A stretch of DNA of 58,352 nt from JAEUMW01 sp039807745 (GTDB lineage: Bacteria; Pseudomonadota; Gammaproteobacteria; Burkholderiales; JAEUMW01). The translations under genes and the position numbers were made by a program. The notes beneath the pieces were generated by a model. It saw nothing but the letters and a program-made list of their open reading frames with translations, was not told where the DNA came from and searched no databases. Shown here in pieces: positions 23,920 through 33,020 of this stretch. The DNA lies in the NCBI GenBank assembly GCA_039807745.1, contig JBDHRV010000005.1:1-58352 (forward strand), written 5' to 3'. Every line of letters starts with the position of its first letter. Position 1 is the first letter of the stretch.

Positions 23920-25776
23920 GTGGCATCTGCCGGCCCGCGCGAGCTTGGTCCCTGGCATCCCGGCATCTCGTCGGAGCTGCCTGCCCGCCTGCTGCCGCTC
24001 GCGACGGTCTTCCGGCCTGAGCACGTCTTCACGAGCCTCGACGAGCTTCGCGAACTGCGCGATCTGACGGGGCTCGCGCCCGAGGAACTGGTCGTCTTCC
24101 GGCCGCAGCGGCTGGTGGTGCACGAGCTGCTGATTCGCGTGACGGCCGACCTCACGGTGCCCGACGGCTCCAAGGTCGAGGACCTCGGCATCAACTTTCG
24201 CCGGATGACGCATACGATTCTCACGCGGCACATCGATCCTCACATGGACGAGATCGTCGCCGCATACGACGCGCTCCGGCGGGAGGTCGCGGCCCTCGTC
24301 GAGACAGAGCTTGCAACGCTGCTGCACCGACCGTCGACGCCTGCGGCCGATGCGCGGCGCGGTGGCATCGCCCGTTTCCTGCGCCGGTTCGCCGCGCGGC
24401 GGGAGCCGCCACGCGGCATCGAGGCCGAGCGGGAGCGCGAGGAGCGGGTGTTACGGGAGTGGACTCGCGCCGCGCAGTCCGTGGCGGAGCCGCTGCGCCG
24501 GGCCGTGTACCGTGCGTTGAGCCGGGTGGTGGCGGTTATCCTCGCGAAGCACGGCCGCCTCTGGGGCGATTCGGCGCTGCTTGCCCCGATTGCCGCCGGC
24601 ATGGCGTGCAACGAGCACGGCAGCGACGCGATCGGCGCCCTCATCGGTCCGCACATCGAGCGCGCGGTCGAAGCGGAGGGCTATCGGCGGCTGCCAGCGC
24701 AGGCGCAGCCGGTCGTCATGAACACGAAGGGCGCATCGGCGTCGGGCAAGAGCACGATGCGGCCGCTGCAGAAGCGGCTGGCGGACGAGATCGGGGTGGC
24801 ATGGAGCGATTTCGCCCTGATCAGCCCCGACATCTGGCGGAAGTATCTGCTCGACTACGACTGCCTGGGCGAGCACTTCCGGTATGCGGGGACGTTCACC
24901 GGGCTCGAGGTGGCGATCATCGACCAGAAGCTCGACCGCTACATGGCGTGCAAGGCAAAGCGCCGCGAGATGTCGCACCTGCTCATCGACCGCTTCCGGT
25001 TCGACAGCTTCGCTGCCGACTCCGACGAGGCTGGCAGCAACCTGCTTACTCGCTTCGGGCACACGGTCTACCTGTTCTTCATGATTACGCCGCCGCACGA
25101 GACGGTCGAGCGCTCGTGGAAACGCGGGCTGGATGTCGGTCGCTTCAAGGCGGTGGACGATCTGCTCGCGCACAACGTCGAGGCCTACACGGGGATGCCG
25201 CAGCTCTTCTTCACTTGGGCGCTGCGCTCCGGGATGGCCGTACGCTACGAGTTTCTCGACAACGACGTGCCGTACGGCGAACGGCCGCGCACCGTCGCCT
25301 TCGGCCGGGAGGGCGAGATGGTGATCCTCGACGTGAAGACGCTGCTCGACATCGAGCGCTACCAGAGGATCGACGTCGACGCGAAGCGTCCCGGGGACGT
25401 CTATCCGGATGCCGTCGCGATGGCGCCCGATCGCAACACCCAGTTCCTGCGCGATTGCGCGCGTCGGCTTGCCTCGCTCGACTTCGCGGACCGCGATACC
25501 GGTCGCGTCTACGCCCGCCTGGACGCGGGACGCCTGTCGTGGACGGACGCGCCAGCGCTCGCGGCAGCGGCGCAGGATCCGCAGACGCGCGCGGGGCTTC
25601 TGGCCGTCGCCCCGGAGGTGCTGAGCGTCGCCGGGCATTCGGGCGGTGGCCCCGCGAGGTTTCTGGCGCCGGCACGATTCCACACGCTCGGAAGGTGGGG
25701 GAAGCGCGTTGCCGCCGCCGCCGACCGCAACCTATCCTCTGCGGTGACGACCCCGCCGCATGGAGACACACGATGA
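23920..25776 (+). CDS. Uncharacterised large P-loop (zeta-toxin-like) protein
   Basis: A 618-residue protein without a clear named family. Residues 271-279 are a textbook Walker A loop, GASASGKST. The following segment (ALISPDIWRKYLLDY, then KRREMSHLLIDRFRFDSF and FFMITPPHETVERSWKRG) resembles zeta-toxin/chloramphenicol-phosphotransferase kinases, which phosphorylate UDP-sugars or small molecules. Residues 1-265 form a separate, largely helical domain with charged stretches and no recognisable motif. The C-terminal 120 residues are Ala/Arg-rich. The start is taken as GTG 23920, 30 bases after the Old Yellow Enzyme gene; the ribosome binding site is weak, so a later start is possible. Its TGA overlaps the GNAT gene start (ATGA), implying coupled translation. 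A kinase role is inference. Confidence 0.7.
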   Translation: MASAGPRELGPWHPGISSELPARLLPLATVFRPEHVFTSLDELRELRDLTGLAPEELVVFRPQRLVVHELLIRVTADLTVPDGSKVEDLGINFRRMTHTILTRHIDPHMDEIVAAYDALRREVAALVETELATLLHRPSTPAADARRGGIARFLRRFAARREPPRGIEAEREREERVLREWTRAAQSVAEPLRRAVYRALSRVVAVILAKHGRLWGDSALLAPIAAGMACNEHGSDAIGALIGPHIERAVEAEGYRRLPAQAQPVVMNTKGASASGKSTMRPLQKRLADEIGVAWSDFALISPDIWRKYLLDYDCLGEHFRYAGTFTGLEVAIIDQKLDRYMACKAKRREMSHLLIDRFRFDSFAADSDEAGSNLLTRFGHTVYLFFMITPPHETVERSWKRGLDVGRFKAVDDLLAHNVEAYTGMPQLFFTWALRSGMAVRYEFLDNDVPYGERPRTVAFGREGEMVILDVKTLLDIERYQRIDVDAKRPGDVYPDAVAMAPDRNTQFLRDCARRLASLDFADRDTGRVYARLDAGRLSWTDAPALAAAAQDPQTRAGLLAVAPEVLSVAGHSGGGPARFLAPARFHTLGRWGKRVAAAADRNLSSAVTTPPHGDTR

Positions 25777-26324
25777 CCGAAGAATGTCGTTACGCCGTCA
25801 CGGAGACGCTCCGCAACGGCCTGCCCGTCAAGATCCGCGCCGTGCGGCCCAGCGACCGCGACCGCATAATCGCTGCATTCGAGAAACTGGATCCGGAATC
25901 CATCTACACGCGCTTTTTTGCCTACAAGGACGAGCTTAGCGACGCGGAGCTCAAGCACTTCACCGAAGTCGATTTCGAACGGCGCGTGGTGCTGCTGGTG
26001 ACGACCGGCAGCGGCGAAGACGAAACGATCATCGGCGCGGGCAGCTATACCGCATGCTCCAGATCCACGGAAGAGCGCAATGCCGAGGTCGGTTTCATTG
26101 TCGAGGAGGACTATCACGGCGCCGGCATCGCGGGCCGCATCCTGCATCATCTCTCGGTCATCGCGCTCGAGCGGGGGATCGATCAGTTCCAGGCGGAGGT
26201 GCTGCCGGGGAATCGCGCCATGCTTTCGGTCTTCGCGCGCAGCGGGTTTCCGATGACGGAGAAGAGGGTCGAGGGGACGATTCGCGTGGCGATGGATCTG
26301 CGGGGCGAGGCGCGCACGGCCTGA
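25773..26324 (+). CDS. GNAT-family N-acetyltransferase coupled to the P-loop gene
   Basis: A 183-residue GNAT protein. Motif A, which binds acetyl-CoA, is visible as AEVGFIVEEDYHGAGIAGRILHHL, and FQAEVLPGNRAMLSVFARSGF is the usual motif B segment. The N-terminal part (IRAVRPSDRDRIIAAFEKLDPESIYTRFF) matches the GNAT domain found in acyl-CoA-synthetase-like and protein-lysine acetyltransferases such as PatZ. The start ATG 25773 overlaps the upstream stop by four bases. The substrate is unknown; the neighbour may be its target or partner. After it comes a 318-base gap. Confidence 0.85.
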   Translation: MTEECRYAVTETLRNGLPVKIRAVRPSDRDRIIAAFEKLDPESIYTRFFAYKDELSDAELKHFTEVDFERRVVLLVTTGSGEDETIIGAGSYTACSRSTEERNAEVGFIVEEDYHGAGIAGRILHHLSVIALERGIDQFQAEVLPGNRAMLSVFARSGFPMTEKRVEGTIRVAMDLRGEARTA

Positions 26325-26642
26325 ACCGCGTGCATCGCACACGCTTGTCTACGCGACCGACGTCCTTGCCGTTCGTCATTCCTTCTGAATATGCACTTCC
26401 CAGCACGGGGCCGCATTCGCACAATGTCGGACACCGGGGCGGAAGCATTCAGCCTCGCGGACGACAGCGCGCAAGACGCTGAACCATTGTAGTTAAGCCC
26501 GAGCGGGCAGGTCCACAGCGGGGCCACGGTAGGCTCTCGCGAGGCGCCTGCCACGTGCCAAGAGGCGAGAGCGACCGACCGCACGTCGGCGCGAGCAACG
26601 CCGGGTTCGAACCGCTAATGACCAGGGGAAGGGTTCGGGCTC
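26325..26642. other. 318-base intergenic region
   Basis: No convincing coding frame. It must contain the 3' end of the GNAT transcript and the promoter of the GGDEF-EAL gene, but I see neither a clear terminator hairpin nor a good -35/-10 pair. A tRNA T-arm-like palindrome GGTTCGAACC occurs at 26605-26614 with no tRNA around it. The GGGGAAGGG before 26643 is the ribosome binding site of the next gene. Confidence 0.5.
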
Positions 26643-28949
26643 GTGACTCTTACCGCTTCGACCGAAGCGACCTCCCCTTTATTGAGGCTGCAGAACGCGG
26701 CGCAGATGCCGTTGGGAGCATGGATGATTACCCAGCAAAACGGGCTCGTTCCCGAACCCGCTTCCTTGCCGCAGGCGCCGAAGAATCTGCGCGTGCTTCT
26801 GATCGACGACGACACGCGGCTGCGCGGGCTCGTCGCGAGGCTGCTCAAGGGCGCCGGCCGCGACGTGCTCCAGTGCGGCACGGTAGCACGGGCGATGGCG
26901 ATACTGCAGGAGCGGCCGATCGATCTTGCGCTCGTCAATATCCGCCTGCCGGACGGCACAGGGATCGAGCTCATGCGCTGGATGCGGGATCGAGGCCTCG
27001 ACCTGTCGGTGATCGTGGTGAGCGGGGATGACTCCGGCGATTCCGCAATCGCCGCCCTGCGCTGCGGTGCGCTCGAGTTCCTGCGCAAGCCGTTCGACCC
27101 TGCCGCGCTGCGGCGCGCCGTAGACAACGTCCTTGCGGCGCGTCGCACCGCGCTCGAGGAACGGGCGACGCAGGAGCGTCTCGAGCGCTCGGAGCGCCTG
27201 CATCGATACCTGGTCCACCACTCGCCGGATCTCATCTTCGCCCTCGATACCAGTGGCTGCTTCTGGTTCGTAAACGATCGCTTCACAGCGCTGCTCGGAT
27301 TCGAAAGGGAAGAACTGATCGGCGCCCATTACTCCGTCATCATCCACCACGACGACCTGCGGGCGGCACGCTGGGTTTGCAGCGAGCGGCGTACCGGCCC
27401 GCGTGCAACTTCGAACGTCGAGATCAGGTTGCGCCGCCGCACACCAGAAGGAGCCGAAATCGGCCCCGCCTCACTGGCGACGGTCGTGGTCAGCGCCGTC
27501 GGGCTGTACGCGCCCGCCGAAGGTGAGGCACCCCGGCGCTTTCTCGGCACTTACGGGGTTGCCCGCGACATCACGGACCGTAAGCAGGCGGAGCAGATTT
27601 CGAGCTTTCACGCGACGCACGATGCGTTGACCGGATGTCCGAACCGGTCGCTCTTCCTGGATCGTCTGCGCCAGGCCATTGTCCGTGCGCGCCGGATGTT
27701 CCTCGAAAGAGGCTATCTCGCGGTGCTCTTCATCGATCTCGACGGCTTCAAGAAGGTGAACGACACCTACGGGCACGTGCAGGGCGACCAGTTGCTACAG
27801 CAGGTCGCGGCGCGCCTGCGGCGTTGTCTGCGCGGCAGCGACACCCTGTCGCGCGTCGGCGGCGACGAGTTCGTTGCTGTCGTCACCGAGCTCGTCGGGC
27901 GCGACGGCGCGCAAGCCGCCGCGGAGAAGATTCTCGCCGAGCTGCGCGAACCGTTTCTGCTCAGCAGTGGAGAATTCCACACTACTGTCAGTGTCGGCGT
28001 GGCGATCTATCCGGACGACGGCGCGAGCGAGCTCGAACTCGTGCGCAATGCCGATCTTGCGATGTATCACGCCAAGCGGAGTGGGAAGAACGCCATCGGT
28101 TACTTCACGCCGGACATGAACACCGTCTGGGCGGAGAAGCGCGAGCTCGAGAACGAATTGCGCACCGCGATCGAACGCGGCGGACTGGAGGTCCATTACC
28201 AGCCGATTCATAACATCACGACCGGCCACGTGGAGGCGCTCGAGGCGCTGGTGCGTTGGCGCCATCCGGCGCACGGGCTGATGGACCCGAGCCACTTCGT
28301 GCACATCGCCGAGGAGAGCGGGCTGATCTACGCGCTTGGCGAGCGCGTGCTCGATGCCGCGTGCGCTGACCTGCGAACGTGGCAGACGCAGGGATTCCCG
28401 GACCTGCGGATGGCCGTCAACCTCTCCGCGCGCGAGTTCGATCGGACCGATATCGTCGATTGCATCGTCGATACCTTGAAGCGCCACGCGGTCGCGGCCG
28501 AAACGCTCGAGCTCGAGATCACGGAGAGCGCGCTCATCGAGGATCTCGACGCCGTGGCCGACCGAGCCGGGCGGCTGCGTCGCTCGGGGGTACGCATTGC
28601 CATCGACGACTTCGGTACCCGCTACTCGTCGCTCGGCTACCTGCAGTCCCTGCCGATCAGCGGGATCAAGATCGACCAGACGTTTGTCCGCGATCTCGGC
28701 GCGCGCAGCTCGAGCGCGTCCATCGTGTCGGCCATGAGCGGCATCGCTCGCGGGTTCGGGCTCTCCCTCGTCGCCGAGGGCGTCGAAAAGCCGGAGCACG
28801 TCGAGGCGCTGCGCGCCTTTGGCTGCGACATGATGCAGGGGTACCACTTCAGTCCGCCGCTGCCGGCGCCGCGCGTGGGCGAGTATCTCGCGCGCTTCAA
28901 TCCCCCCACTGCCGATCCGGCAGCAACATCCGGCGCGCCGGACGCGTAG
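26643..28949 (+). CDS. REC-PAS-GGDEF-EAL protein with degenerate receiver domain
   Basis: A 768-residue cytoplasmic cyclic-di-GMP protein. Residues about 50-170 are a receiver with an intact acid pocket (LLIDDD), Ser in VIVVSGDD and Lys in FLRKPF, but the phospho-acceptor is Asn99 (LVNIRLPDG, codon AAT). Residues about 190-310 are a PAS fold. The diguanylate cyclase has GGDEF at 406-410 and the inhibitory I-site RGSD five residues before it. The EAL domain has EALVRW, NLSAREF, ELEITES, DDFGTRYSSLGYL and AEGVEKPEH, so synthesis and breakdown both look possible. The start is GTG 26643 with AGGGGAAGGG before it. No histidine kinase is adjacent; signalling may come through PAS or non-phospho contacts. 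Confidence 0.93.
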   Translation: MTLTASTEATSPLLRLQNAAQMPLGAWMITQQNGLVPEPASLPQAPKNLRVLLIDDDTRLRGLVARLLKGAGRDVLQCGTVARAMAILQERPIDLALVNIRLPDGTGIELMRWMRDRGLDLSVIVVSGDDSGDSAIAALRCGALEFLRKPFDPAALRRAVDNVLAARRTALEERATQERLERSERLHRYLVHHSPDLIFALDTSGCFWFVNDRFTALLGFEREELIGAHYSVIIHHDDLRAARWVCSERRTGPRATSNVEIRLRRRTPEGAEIGPASLATVVVSAVGLYAPAEGEAPRRFLGTYGVARDITDRKQAEQISSFHATHDALTGCPNRSLFLDRLRQAIVRARRMFLERGYLAVLFIDLDGFKKVNDTYGHVQGDQLLQQVAARLRRCLRGSDTLSRVGGDEFVAVVTELVGRDGAQAAAEKILAELREPFLLSSGEFHTTVSVGVAIYPDDGASELELVRNADLAMYHAKRSGKNAIGYFTPDMNTVWAEKRELENELRTAIERGGLEVHYQPIHNITTGHVEALEALVRWRHPAHGLMDPSHFVHIAEESGLIYALGERVLDAACADLRTWQTQGFPDLRMAVNLSAREFDRTDIVDCIVDTLKRHAVAAETLELEITESALIEDLDAVADRAGRLRRSGVRIAIDDFGTRYSSLGYLQSLPISGIKIDQTFVRDLGARSSSASIVSAMSGIARGFGLSLVAEGVEKPEHVEALRAFGCDMMQGYHFSPPLPAPRVGEYLARFNPPTADPAATSGAPDA

Positions 28950-29135
28950 ACCGACAAAACCCTTCGCAGGGCGCGGTTGACTCCTTTCGGGCGATTGCGT
29001 TAACTCCATTCGGTGGCAGGTCGGTTCGCGGCGAGGAGGGGTGCGCCGCGCCGGCCGCGGTCGCGCTTTCAGGAAGTCGATTTCTCCGGCAATCTCCGGC
29101 GCGCTCTCGAACGGCGCCGCTCCAGGAGGTGACTC

Positions 29136-31313
29136 GTGTCTACCCACAACTGTGACGAGAAGGTCGTGAAGGGCGCCTGTCCGCAGGACTGTCCCGACAC
29201 CTGTGCCATGCTGTACACGGTCGAGGACGGCAAGCTGGTCGACGTGCGCGGCAACCCCGATCACCCGATGACACGAGGCGGGCTCTGCATCAAGCTCAAG
29301 GACTTCGCCGAGCATCACTACAACCCGGACCGCGTCTTGTATCCGATGAAGCGCACGGGGCCGAAGGGCAGCGGCCGGTTCACCCGCATCTCGTGGGACG
29401 AGGCCCTCGGCGAGATCAAGCGCCGCTGGACCGACATCATTGCCAGCGACGGCGCGCAGGCGATCCTGCCGTTCTGCTATCTCGGCCACGAAGGCCTCAT
29501 CAACGGCCTGACCGCGGGCGATGCCTTTTTCAATCGCCTGGGCTCGACGGTGGCGGAGAAAACGTTCTGTGCCTCGGGTTCGTCGACCGCCTGGATCATG
29601 ACCGTCGGCGCCACGGGCGGCGTCGACCCGGAGAGCTTCGCGGTCTCGAAGTACATCATTCTGTGGGCGGTGAACACGCTCACCACGAACCTGCATCACT
29701 GGCCTTTCATCATCGAGGCGAGGAAGAACGGGGCCAAGGTCGTGGTGATCGACCCGGTGCGCACGCGCACCGCCAAGCAGGCCGACTGGCACATCCGGCC
29801 GAAGCCCGGCACCGATGCCGCGCTCGCGCTGGGCATGATGAACGTGATCATCGGCGAAGATCTGGTCGATCACGATTACATCGCCCGGTACACGTTCGGC
29901 TACGACGAGCTCAAGGCGCGCGCTGCCCAGTACCCGCCGGAGAAAGTGGCGGCGATCACGGGTGTCGCGGCAGACGACATCCGCCAGCTTGCCCGCGAGT
30001 TCGCGACCACGCAGCCCTCGGTCATCCGGCTGGGCGTGGCGCTGGAGCGGCACCACAACGGCGGACAGGCGATTCGCGCGGTGACGTGTCTGCCGGCGCT
30101 GGTCGGGTCGTGGCGCCACCCGGGCGGCGGTGCACTGGAGATGCCGCTGTGGGCGTTTCCGTTGAAGCTCGCCGACGTGTGCCGCCCCGACTGGATCCGC
30201 CCGGGCACGCGAGTGGTGAATCTGACCGAGCTTGGCGCGGCGCTCACCGAGCTCGATCCGCCGTTGAAGTCGATCATGGTCTACAACGCCAACCCGATGT
30301 CGCAGGCACCGCAGCAGAACAAGATCCGGCAGGGGCTGCTGCGCGACGACCTCTTCACCGTCGTGAGCGAGCTCTTCGTCACCGACACCGCGAAGTACGC
30401 CGACATCCTGCTGCCGGCGGCGATGCAGGCGGAGCAGCTCGACCTCATGTTCTCGTGGGGGCACTTCTACTTCACGCTCAACCAGAAGGCGATCGAGCCG
30501 CCGGGCGAGTGCGTGTCGAACGCCGAGCTCTTCCGCAGGCTGGCGCGGACCATGGGCTTCGACGACGCCTACTGGGAGCGCGACGACGAACAGATGATCC
30601 GCGATTTCGTCGACTGGAGCGCGCCGGTGATGGAGGGCATCACCTACGAGCGGCTGGTCGAGGAGGGCTATGCGCACTTGAACGTCGGTCCGGTAGACCA
30701 GCGCACCCCGCACGCCGAGGGCAATTTCCCGACTCCCACCGGCAAGTGCGAGCTCAAGACCACGCAGGCCGACAACGGCAACTTCGTGGTGCCAGCGTGG
30801 CGCTCGATGTACGAAGACATGCAGCCCGGTACACCGATCGATCCGGTGCCCGACTACCTGCCGCCGTACGAGTCGCCGGCATCGAATCCCGAGCTCGCGA
30901 GCCGTTACCCGCTCAACATCGTTTCGCCGAAGTCGCACGGGTTCTTGAACTCGCAATACGCGAACGAGTCCATCCAGCAGTTGCGGCAGGGCGAGCAGAC
31001 GGTGCTGATCCATCCCGCCGATGCGGCCGGACGCGGTATCCGGAACGGACAGATGGTGCGCGTGCATAACGACCGCGGGGCGTTCGAGGGTCGAGCGGAG
31101 CTCACGGAAGACACGCTGCAGGGCGTCGTTGCCGCATCGCTCGGCTATTGGCCGGGACTGTCGCGGACTGGCACCGCCGTCAACTGCATCAGCTCGGACC
31201 GGCATTGCAATCTGGGGCAGGCACCGAGCTTCTCCGACAACCTGGTCGAGGTCGAACAGGTGCCGGCAGCCGCCGCCGGCACCCCGCAAGAGCAGGCGGT
31301 CGCGGCCGCCTGA
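29136..31313 (+). CDS. Molybdopterin oxidoreductase (BisC-like, COG0243 type)
   Basis: A 725-residue catalytic subunit of the DMSO-reductase superfamily. The N-terminal [4Fe-4S] motif is ACPQDCPDTC with the fourth Cys in RGGLCIKLKDF. The molybdenum-ligand region reads KTFCASGSSTAW; whether Cys or Ser coordinates the metal cannot be settled here. The C-terminal dinucleotide-binding domain shows SPKSHGFLNSQYANE and IHPADAAGRGIRNGQMVRV. No signal peptide is present, so it is probably cytoplasmic. GTG 29136 follows a perfect AGGAGGT by five bases. It is followed after 37 bases by a 7Fe ferredoxin, likely its electron partner. It is not clearly formate dehydrogenase or nitrate reductase; the substrate is unknown. 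Confidence 0.88.
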   Translation: MSTHNCDEKVVKGACPQDCPDTCAMLYTVEDGKLVDVRGNPDHPMTRGGLCIKLKDFAEHHYNPDRVLYPMKRTGPKGSGRFTRISWDEALGEIKRRWTDIIASDGAQAILPFCYLGHEGLINGLTAGDAFFNRLGSTVAEKTFCASGSSTAWIMTVGATGGVDPESFAVSKYIILWAVNTLTTNLHHWPFIIEARKNGAKVVVIDPVRTRTAKQADWHIRPKPGTDAALALGMMNVIIGEDLVDHDYIARYTFGYDELKARAAQYPPEKVAAITGVAADDIRQLAREFATTQPSVIRLGVALERHHNGGQAIRAVTCLPALVGSWRHPGGGALEMPLWAFPLKLADVCRPDWIRPGTRVVNLTELGAALTELDPPLKSIMVYNANPMSQAPQQNKIRQGLLRDDLFTVVSELFVTDTAKYADILLPAAMQAEQLDLMFSWGHFYFTLNQKAIEPPGECVSNAELFRRLARTMGFDDAYWERDDEQMIRDFVDWSAPVMEGITYERLVEEGYAHLNVGPVDQRTPHAEGNFPTPTGKCELKTTQADNGNFVVPAWRSMYEDMQPGTPIDPVPDYLPPYESPASNPELASRYPLNIVSPKSHGFLNSQYANESIQQLRQGEQTVLIHPADAAGRGIRNGQMVRVHNDRGAFEGRAELTEDTLQGVVAASLGYWPGLSRTGTAVNCISSDRHCNLGQAPSFSDNLVEVEQVPAAAAGTPQEQAVAAA

Positions 31314-31350
31314 TGCTTTCGCGCGCGAGACGGACCGTGGGAGACTGGCG

Positions 31351-31656
31351 ATGACTCACGTCGTCACGGAGAACTGCGACGGCTGCCGCTTCACCGACTG
31401 CGTGCATGTCTGTCCCGTGGCGTGCTTTCACGGCGATGCGCTCATGGTGTACATCGATCCGGTCGCGTGCATCGACTGCGGCGCGTGCATTCCCGCGTGT
31501 CCCGTGCACGCGATCTTCGAGGAGTTCGACCTCACCGAGGCGCGGCAGCACTGGGTCGCGATCAACGCCGAGCGGGCGGCCGAGCTGCCGGTGGTGTGGG
31601 GCCGCGAGACGGAGCTGCCGACGGCACAGGCGAGGCGAAAAGCGCTGGGGTATTGA
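31351..31656 (+). CDS. fdxA: FdxA-like 7Fe ferredoxin
   Basis: A 101-residue ferredoxin with two cluster-binding groups: NCDGCRFTDCVHVCPVACF and CIDCGACIPACPVHAIF. The arrangement matches the [3Fe-4S][4Fe-4S] FdxA type, including the conserved TDCVHVCPV segment and the charged C-terminal extension (AQARRKALGY). It carries single electrons at low potential. The ATG at 31351 and short 37-base gap suggest co-transcription with the molybdopterin oxidoreductase. It converges with egtB. Confidence 0.92.
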   Translation: MTHVVTENCDGCRFTDCVHVCPVACFHGDALMVYIDPVACIDCGACIPACPVHAIFEEFDLTEARQHWVAINAERAAELPVVWGRETELPTAQARRKALGY

Positions 31657-31693
31657 AGGACCGCGCTGCTCGCGGGACGATGCAGCTTGCGCC

Positions 31694-32959
31694 TCAGCGA
31701 TCGGCCGCGAGCCGGAAACCGGTGAAGGGCCAGCGGTCGTGCGGATAGAAGAAGTTCCGGTAGCTCTTCCGGATATGGGCGCGTGGTGTTACGCAGCAGC
31801 CGCCGCGCAGCACCATCTGATTCGCCATGAACTTGCCGTTGTACTCGCCGAGCGCCCCCGCGAGCGGGGCGAAGCCGGGGTAGGGCGCGTAGGCCGAGCG
31901 TGTCCACTCCCACACGTCGCCGTACCATTGTCCGTCGCCGTCGGCCGCGGGCCGCGGATGCAGCAGGCCGGACTCGACGAAGTTGCCCGCGACCGGCTCG
32001 GCAGCAAGCATGGTCTCGAACTCCTCTTCTCGCGGCAGCCGCTTGCCTGCCCAGCGGGCATAGGCGTCCGCCTCGTAGAAGCTCACATGGCACACGGGTT
32101 CCGCCGGGTTCACGGGGCGCAATCCACCGAGGGTCATGTACCACCATTCGCCGTCGCGCTGCGCCCAATAGAGCGGAGCGTCCCAAGCTTTTTCCTGCCG
32201 CTTCGCCCAGCCGTCCGCGAGCCAATGACCGGCATCGCGGTATCCGCCCTCTGCCATGAATTCGAGGTACTCGCCGTTCGTCACCGGTCGCGATGCGAGC
32301 GCGTGATCGTGCAGCAACACCGCATGGCGCGGCGTTTCGTTGTCGAACGCGAAACCCCTCCCGGCGTAACCGATCTCGGCGATCCCGCCGGCGCGCTCGA
32401 TCCAGTGCAGCGGCGCAGGAGCGGTTGCGGTCACGTTCGATGGCGCCTGGTAGGCGGGATGCAAGGGGTTGGCCGCGAAGTTGTGCTTGATGTCCATGAG
32501 CAGCAGTTCCTGGTGCTGCTGCTCGTGGTGCAGACCCAGTGTCACGCGCGCGGCGAGCGCGCCCCAGCGCGCATCCGCTCGCGCATCCATGAGGGCGAGC
32601 ATCGCCTCGTCCACGTGCCGGCGGTAGCGATAGACGTCCTCGACGGTCGGGCGCGAGATGAGTCCACGCTGGGCGCGCGGGTGGAACGGACCGACCGACT
32701 CGTAGTACGAGTTGAAGAGATACTCGAACCCGGAGTGGAACGGGCGATAGTCCGGCACCGCCGGCTTCAGCACGAAAGTCTCGAAGAACCACGAGACGTG
32801 CGCGAGATGCCACTTGGGGGGGCTCGTCTCGAGCACGCTCTGCACCTGGTAGTCGTCGGTGGCGAGCGGCGCGCAGAGCCGCTCGGTCGCGCCGCGCACG
32901 TCGCGGTAACGCGATGCGAGGTCGACGCGATTCAGAGGCACTGCCGCCGGTGCGTTCAT
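31694..32959 (-). CDS. egtB: Ergothioneine biosynthesis protein EgtB
   Basis: A 421-residue non-haem iron enzyme that joins hercynine to a thiol (gamma-Glu-Cys or Cys) as a sulfoxide, the central step of ergothioneine synthesis. The N-terminal DinB-like domain supplies the iron-binding histidines in HLAHVSWFFE and LGLHHEQQHQELLLMDIKH. The C-terminal FGE-sulfatase domain includes PVTNGEYLEFMAEGGY, YGDVWEWTRSAY and LRGGCCVTPRAHIRKSYRNFF. ATG 32959 has GGAGGT six bases upstream. No egtD, the histidine methyltransferase, is adjacent, so the pathway must be completed elsewhere, if at all. Confidence 0.94.
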   Translation of the reverse strand: MNAPAAVPLNRVDLASRYRDVRGATERLCAPLATDDYQVQSVLETSPPKWHLAHVSWFFETFVLKPAVPDYRPFHSGFEYLFNSYYESVGPFHPRAQRGLISRPTVEDVYRYRRHVDEAMLALMDARADARWGALAARVTLGLHHEQQHQELLLMDIKHNFAANPLHPAYQAPSNVTATAPAPLHWIERAGGIAEIGYAGRGFAFDNETPRHAVLLHDHALASRPVTNGEYLEFMAEGGYRDAGHWLADGWAKRQEKAWDAPLYWAQRDGEWWYMTLGGLRPVNPAEPVCHVSFYEADAYARWAGKRLPREEEFETMLAAEPVAGNFVESGLLHPRPAADGDGQWYGDVWEWTRSAYAPYPGFAPLAGALGEYNGKFMANQMVLRGGCCVTPRAHIRKSYRNFFYPHDRWPFTGFRLAADR

Positions 32960-33020
32960 GAGCCAACCTCCGGAGCACGCGTTGCCGCGCGCGGGTTCGG
33001 CACGAAGCCCCGCGAACGGA

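Noticed and set aside
26605..26614. GGTTCGAACC, resembling a tRNA T-arm
   Set aside because: No acceptor stem, anticodon arm or D-arm can be built around it; it is a short palindrome by chance.
28950..29135. Possible small gene or RNA between the GGDEF-EAL and molybdopterin oxidoreductase genes
   Set aside because: No frame with a ribosome binding site and no stable hairpin was seen; only the AGGAGGT of the next gene is clear.
27795..31289. A 1164-codon open frame on the minus strand
   Set aside because: It lies opposite the GGDEF-EAL and molybdopterin oxidoreductase genes, is Arg/His/Ala-rich with no domain, and is a by-product of high-GC codon bias.
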